A DNA stretch of 9,072 bases, taken from the NCBI GenBank assembly GCA_014804285.1, contig JAAVAA010000006.1, positions 65,411 through 74,482 on the forward strand, given 5' to 3'. The notes beneath the pieces are model-generated. The model did no database searches. It had not been told where the DNA came from and saw nothing but the letters and a program-made list of their open reading frames with translations. Both the position numbers and the translations under genes were made by a program. This document shows, piece by piece, positions 6,181-9,072 of the stretch (its first letter is position 1; each line of letters opens with the position of its first letter). This DNA comes from Lachnospiraceae bacterium. Lineage in GTDB: Bacteria > Bacillota > Clostridia > Lachnospirales > Lachnospiraceae.

Positions 6181-9009
6181 ATGAGCCTAAATCAGAGAAC
6201 TTATATTAAAATTTTACTTATGAGTATTGCACTTCTTATTGGATTCTGTCTCAGTTCAAAGGCTCAGGCAAAGGACTCTGCTCCGGAGACCGCTTATCAG
6301 GAATTTCTGGAAGGGAGACGTGTGTTGCATATTGATGAAGAGATGTTGGAAATCTTAAAGAAATTTTACGGCACGGAGGAGTTTGAATGCGGCGCCTTTT
6401 CCATGAAAGAAATATTGGAAAAGATTAATGTAGGGTATTACCAATATCAGGAAGAAAACAACCGGCTTGCCGGAGTTGAATATGCTTATCTTGATTGTGG
6501 AAAAGATGGAAGCCGGGAACTGGCAGTAAGATTTGATGCTAGATCATATAGCGATATGTTTCAGTTGACATTTATTATTATCTACGAAAATGGCACCCTA
6601 TATCTTCGTCATGCCTTTGAATCATGGTCACGAAATTCGGTTCTTATAAATCAATATGGATATATTTGGGAATCAGGGAGTGATGGTGCCGCTTCCGGAG
6701 GCAGAAATGAATCATATGTTGACAGTAATGGACGAGCAAAGATTATTTTTGATAATCGCATAGACTGGGGTGATATTGATGAGCCGGAAATATGTCAGCA
6801 GGTTTATGGAACTGAAGAATGTTTTTTTTGTAATGTCCGCTTTCAGATTCAAGATAAAGAATACAAATGCCTGCTTGATGAGGACGAGGAGGATCCGAAT
6901 GATGAAGACTTTGCTCTGTTTAAAAAATTATATGAGGAAAAGTACGGCAAAATATATACGAAAGCAGAAATAGAAAAATTGCTTGATAATCGGAGAAAAG
7001 AACTTGGTATTACAGAAGAAATGACTAAAGAGACCGAACCTGATTGGGAATCTCTGGAAACGGCGGCATTCAAAGATCAGGTAAGAGAAATTGATTTGAA
7101 GGAAACCAGAAAAAAAGCTCAGGCGGAAAATGAGTCTGTTGTAAAAAAGGGATGGAAAACCTGTAGTAAAGATTCTTCAAAGATGATACTCCTTGAAGAT
7201 CAAAGATATTTAAACTATAACGGGGAACAGGCAATTGAATATGCATTGGGAGACTATTGCAATGAGAAAAACATATCTGATATGGAATGGAGCTTAATTC
7301 AGACCGTATTTTATGGAGATATGCTTCATGCAGTTACGGTACAAAATAAGGATGGAAGGATTATCTGTCTGATGCTTTGCAGCGATGCCGCTGCGCTGGG
7401 ACTGCCGGAATATACCGAATATCTGCTGGTTGCTGACTGCCATTTGGATAAAGTTGGAGTTACGATTGATTATTCTTCACTTGATTGGAATTCTTATGAC
7501 ACACAGGTTAAACAGACTTATTCTGTCAAGAAACCGGACAAACTATGTAATTTCTATTATGTCAATGCATTTAATCAGTATCTGACAGAACAAGATGCTG
7601 ATCCTTCTGTGGAATGGGAATTTGACAGTAATGCGGTGTGCAGGATGGACTATCGGAAAATTATCGTTCGTTTCATTTCCGGGGAACAGGAAATAGTGAT
7701 GGTAGTGGATGCTGATTATGATAATCCCAGGTATTCTGTCATCATACAAAAGGGGCTGGTAGAATTATCAAACGGAGAGGAGGAAACCGATCCAATAACT
7801 GCCTATCAGGAGTTTCTTGACGGAAAACGAAAACTGGGTGGATTTCACGATGATGAGCCGTGGTTATATGGTTATGGAACCGGAAAGGAAGAATATTATA
7901 TATGGGAAATGATGGAGGATATGCTTGAAGGGAAGGAATATTCTTGGGGAAAAACCAGTTATGCCGATGATGGTTTATTGTTGACTAAAATAGATTATGC
8001 TTTTCTGGATTATGGAAATGATGGGAAACCGGATTTAGCAGTCCGATTTGGTGGTTGTGGCTGGGGAAGTGTTAATTCAGATGAAGATATTTATCTCATA
8101 ACCTGTGAAAATGGGAAACTTGTCTGTAAAGACCGTTTGACGGCCGGATCAAAGAGCAGTATTGATCTGTATTATTATGGCTACAATATCTGGACAGGCG
8201 ATGCAGGTGTTTTTGATATTATATATGATTATACCTGTCCGGATGCTTCGGGAGCACCGCTCCTTAAAATAAAATCAGAAGAATTTTGCTTTTCTCATTT
8301 AATGGCGTTGGATAAAAATGCATATGAAACTGTTTTTGACAAAAGTCCGGAGATGTCAGTTACGAAATGGCTTATCGATGAGGAAACCTATTATACCTAT
8401 CAAATAGAAGATGATGAGGAACATAAAGAGATTTGCGAGCAATTTATTGACTTGTGCGAACAGGATGGACTTCCTTTTTGCTCTGATACAGAAATGGAAA
8501 AATTAATCAATGAACAGGCTGAATCCTTGGGCATAAAAAAAGAGTGGCTTGAAAAGAAAGAAGTGGAATGGATACCCTGCCTTAACACAGATTACCGGGA
8601 TTATGTAAAGGAAATTGCAGAGTTGGCGGAAGATCATATTGCTTCTGAAGATGAGGCTTATGCATACCTGGAGCAGCAAGTTCCAGAGCTTAAGCTTATG
8701 TCTGAGTATATTGAGACGCATTCCGATGGAAAGGCACGTTATTGTGTCAGTCTTGCTGGCGAAAGAAGCCTAATCCATGGAATTGGATTATCCGATTACT
8801 ATTTTGGTTATTATTATGTCTTTTATGTAGGTGAAAGTTGGGAAGATCATATCGCCAACTGGCATTGGTTCTATGTGAAAGATGATCTGTCGGAAATTTT
8901 AAGAGATGATATTGCCGAAGGGGTGTTGTGCACATTGGAAGAATGGCGCAGTTCTGAACAGTATTTAAATAATGAGTTGTATAACAATATTATTAATTTT
9001 GTAAATTAA
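6181..9009 (+). CDS. Secreted paralogue of unknown function carrying two copies of module A
   Basis: No named family recognised. The 942-aa protein has a Sec signal peptide almost identical to that of its upstream neighbour (AQA at 28-30, then KD); 35 nt in this part are identical (3800-3834 and 6236-6270). Layout: module A first copy about 38-304; a unique middle region about 305-535 including an Asp-rich DADYDN (510-515); module A second copy, strongly diverged, about 541-812; and a unique C-terminal region about 813-942 rich in aromatic residues (DYYFGYYYVFYV). There is no lipobox, no further transmembrane segment and no sortase motif. It lies 18 nt after the first paralogue and 14 nt before the next gene, so it is co-transcribed. 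The duplication of a whole start-signal-module unit, followed by exchange or replacement of the C-terminal part, is the simplest history. Extracellular role unknown; adhesion, polymer binding or immunity/toxin roles cannot be distinguished. Confidence 0.85.
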   Translation: MSLNQRTYIKILLMSIALLIGFCLSSKAQAKDSAPETAYQEFLEGRRVLHIDEEMLEILKKFYGTEEFECGAFSMKEILEKINVGYYQYQEENNRLAGVEYAYLDCGKDGSRELAVRFDARSYSDMFQLTFIIIYENGTLYLRHAFESWSRNSVLINQYGYIWESGSDGAASGGRNESYVDSNGRAKIIFDNRIDWGDIDEPEICQQVYGTEECFFCNVRFQIQDKEYKCLLDEDEEDPNDEDFALFKKLYEEKYGKIYTKAEIEKLLDNRRKELGITEEMTKETEPDWESLETAAFKDQVREIDLKETRKKAQAENESVVKKGWKTCSKDSSKMILLEDQRYLNYNGEQAIEYALGDYCNEKNISDMEWSLIQTVFYGDMLHAVTVQNKDGRIICLMLCSDAAALGLPEYTEYLLVADCHLDKVGVTIDYSSLDWNSYDTQVKQTYSVKKPDKLCNFYYVNAFNQYLTEQDADPSVEWEFDSNAVCRMDYRKIIVRFISGEQEIVMVVDADYDNPRYSVIIQKGLVELSNGEEETDPITAYQEFLDGKRKLGGFHDDEPWLYGYGTGKEEYYIWEMMEDMLEGKEYSWGKTSYADDGLLLTKIDYAFLDYGNDGKPDLAVRFGGCGWGSVNSDEDIYLITCENGKLVCKDRLTAGSKSSIDLYYYGYNIWTGDAGVFDIIYDYTCPDASGAPLLKIKSEEFCFSHLMALDKNAYETVFDKSPEMSVTKWLIDEETYYTYQIEDDEEHKEICEQFIDLCEQDGLPFCSDTEMEKLINEQAESLGIKKEWLEKKEVEWIPCLNTDYRDYVKEIAELAEDHIASEDEAYAYLEQQVPELKLMSEYIETHSDGKARYCVSLAGERSLIHGIGLSDYYFGYYYVFYVGESWEDHIANWHWFYVKDDLSEILRDDIAEGVLCTLEEWRSSEQYLNNELYNNIINFVN
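6292..7092 (+). repeat. Module A, copy 2 (N-terminal in the second secreted protein)
   Basis: This stretch encodes residues 38-304 of the second secreted protein. It aligns with 3856-4653 along its whole length, with few small indels, and keeps the four shared cysteines and the DCGKDGSRE loop (D105 onward). Similarity stops sharply after VREI. Confidence 0.85.
7801..8616 (+). repeat. Module A, copy 3 (diverged, internal in the second secreted protein)
   Basis: This stretch encodes residues 541-812. It begins with AYQEFLDGKRKL, matching AYQEFLEGRR of the other copies, and contains FLDYGNDGKPDLAVRF at the same place as YLDCGKDGSRELAVRF. Its acidic EDDEEHKE patch, the TEMEKLINEQAESLGIKKE helix (against AEIEKLLDNRRKELGITEE) and terminal YVKEI also match. 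The four cysteines shared by the other two copies are missing. It is an old internal duplication. Confidence 0.75.
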
Positions 9010-9023
9010 ATGGGAGATTATCT

Positions 9024-9072
9024 ATGGAGCAAAAACTATTGACTATGAAGTCTGGATGGTCTATGGTACAAG
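9024..9072 (+). CDS. Start of a further operon gene (3' truncated by window edge), product unknown
   Basis: An ATG at 9024 is preceded by GGGAG (9012-9016) at 7 nt spacing and opens a frame of 16 codons to the window end, MEQKLLTMKSGWSMVQ. It lies 14 nt after the stop of the second secreted protein, so it should belong to the same operon. The ATG at 9010 is followed by a stop after 10 codons and is not used. Too short to identify; no signal peptide is visible in what remains. Confidence 0.6.
   Translation, partial: MEQKLLTMKSGWSMVQ

Overview
The window looks like chromosomal DNA from a low-to-moderate GC Firmicute, most likely a Clostridia/Lachnospiraceae-type gut anaerobe. Reasons: strong GGAGG-type ribosome binding sites before most genes, a sigma-A consensus promoter, an RNase E/G gene together with a bactofilin gene, and Gram-positive style Sec signal peptides. 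This taxonomic guess is inference. All genes I can support lie on the + strand.

Left part (1-1832), housekeeping and envelope. The window opens inside an RNase E/G family gene. A near-consensus promoter whose -35 box contains that gene's stop codon (499-526) then drives a two-gene unit: a membrane-anchored coiled-coil protein with a LytM/M23-like domain that has lost its zinc and catalytic residues, and a bactofilin. A textbook intrinsic terminator (1803-1832) closes the unit.

Intergenic block (1833-2082). It has no credible gene but is dense in inverted repeats, including an interleaved A-B-A'-B' pair. It may be a structured RNA, a 5' leader of the next gene or a dispersed repeat.

Regulator (2083-3597). 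The protein has an N-terminal AraC-type DNA-binding domain joined to a roughly 380-residue all-helical region of unknown function. Exactly at the junction lies a perfect in-frame Shine-Dalgarno and ATG pair. Either the helical domain is also made separately, or the gene is a fusion of two formerly separate genes. The gene ends inside an array of 11-bp tandem repeats (3589-3654), which leads into the next operon and is a candidate operator.

Right part (3751-9072). Two large paralogous secreted proteins (803 and 942 aa) are encoded in tandem, 18 nt apart. They share an almost identical signal peptide and a roughly 265-residue N-terminal module (called A here), then diverge abruptly into unrelated C-terminal parts. 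The second protein carries another, strongly diverged copy of module A. A further gene starts 14 nt downstream and runs off the window. I recognise no named family for these proteins. The AraC-helical regulator, the repeat array and the modular secreted proteins together are the best candidate for an undescribed system; that they work together is inference from position only.
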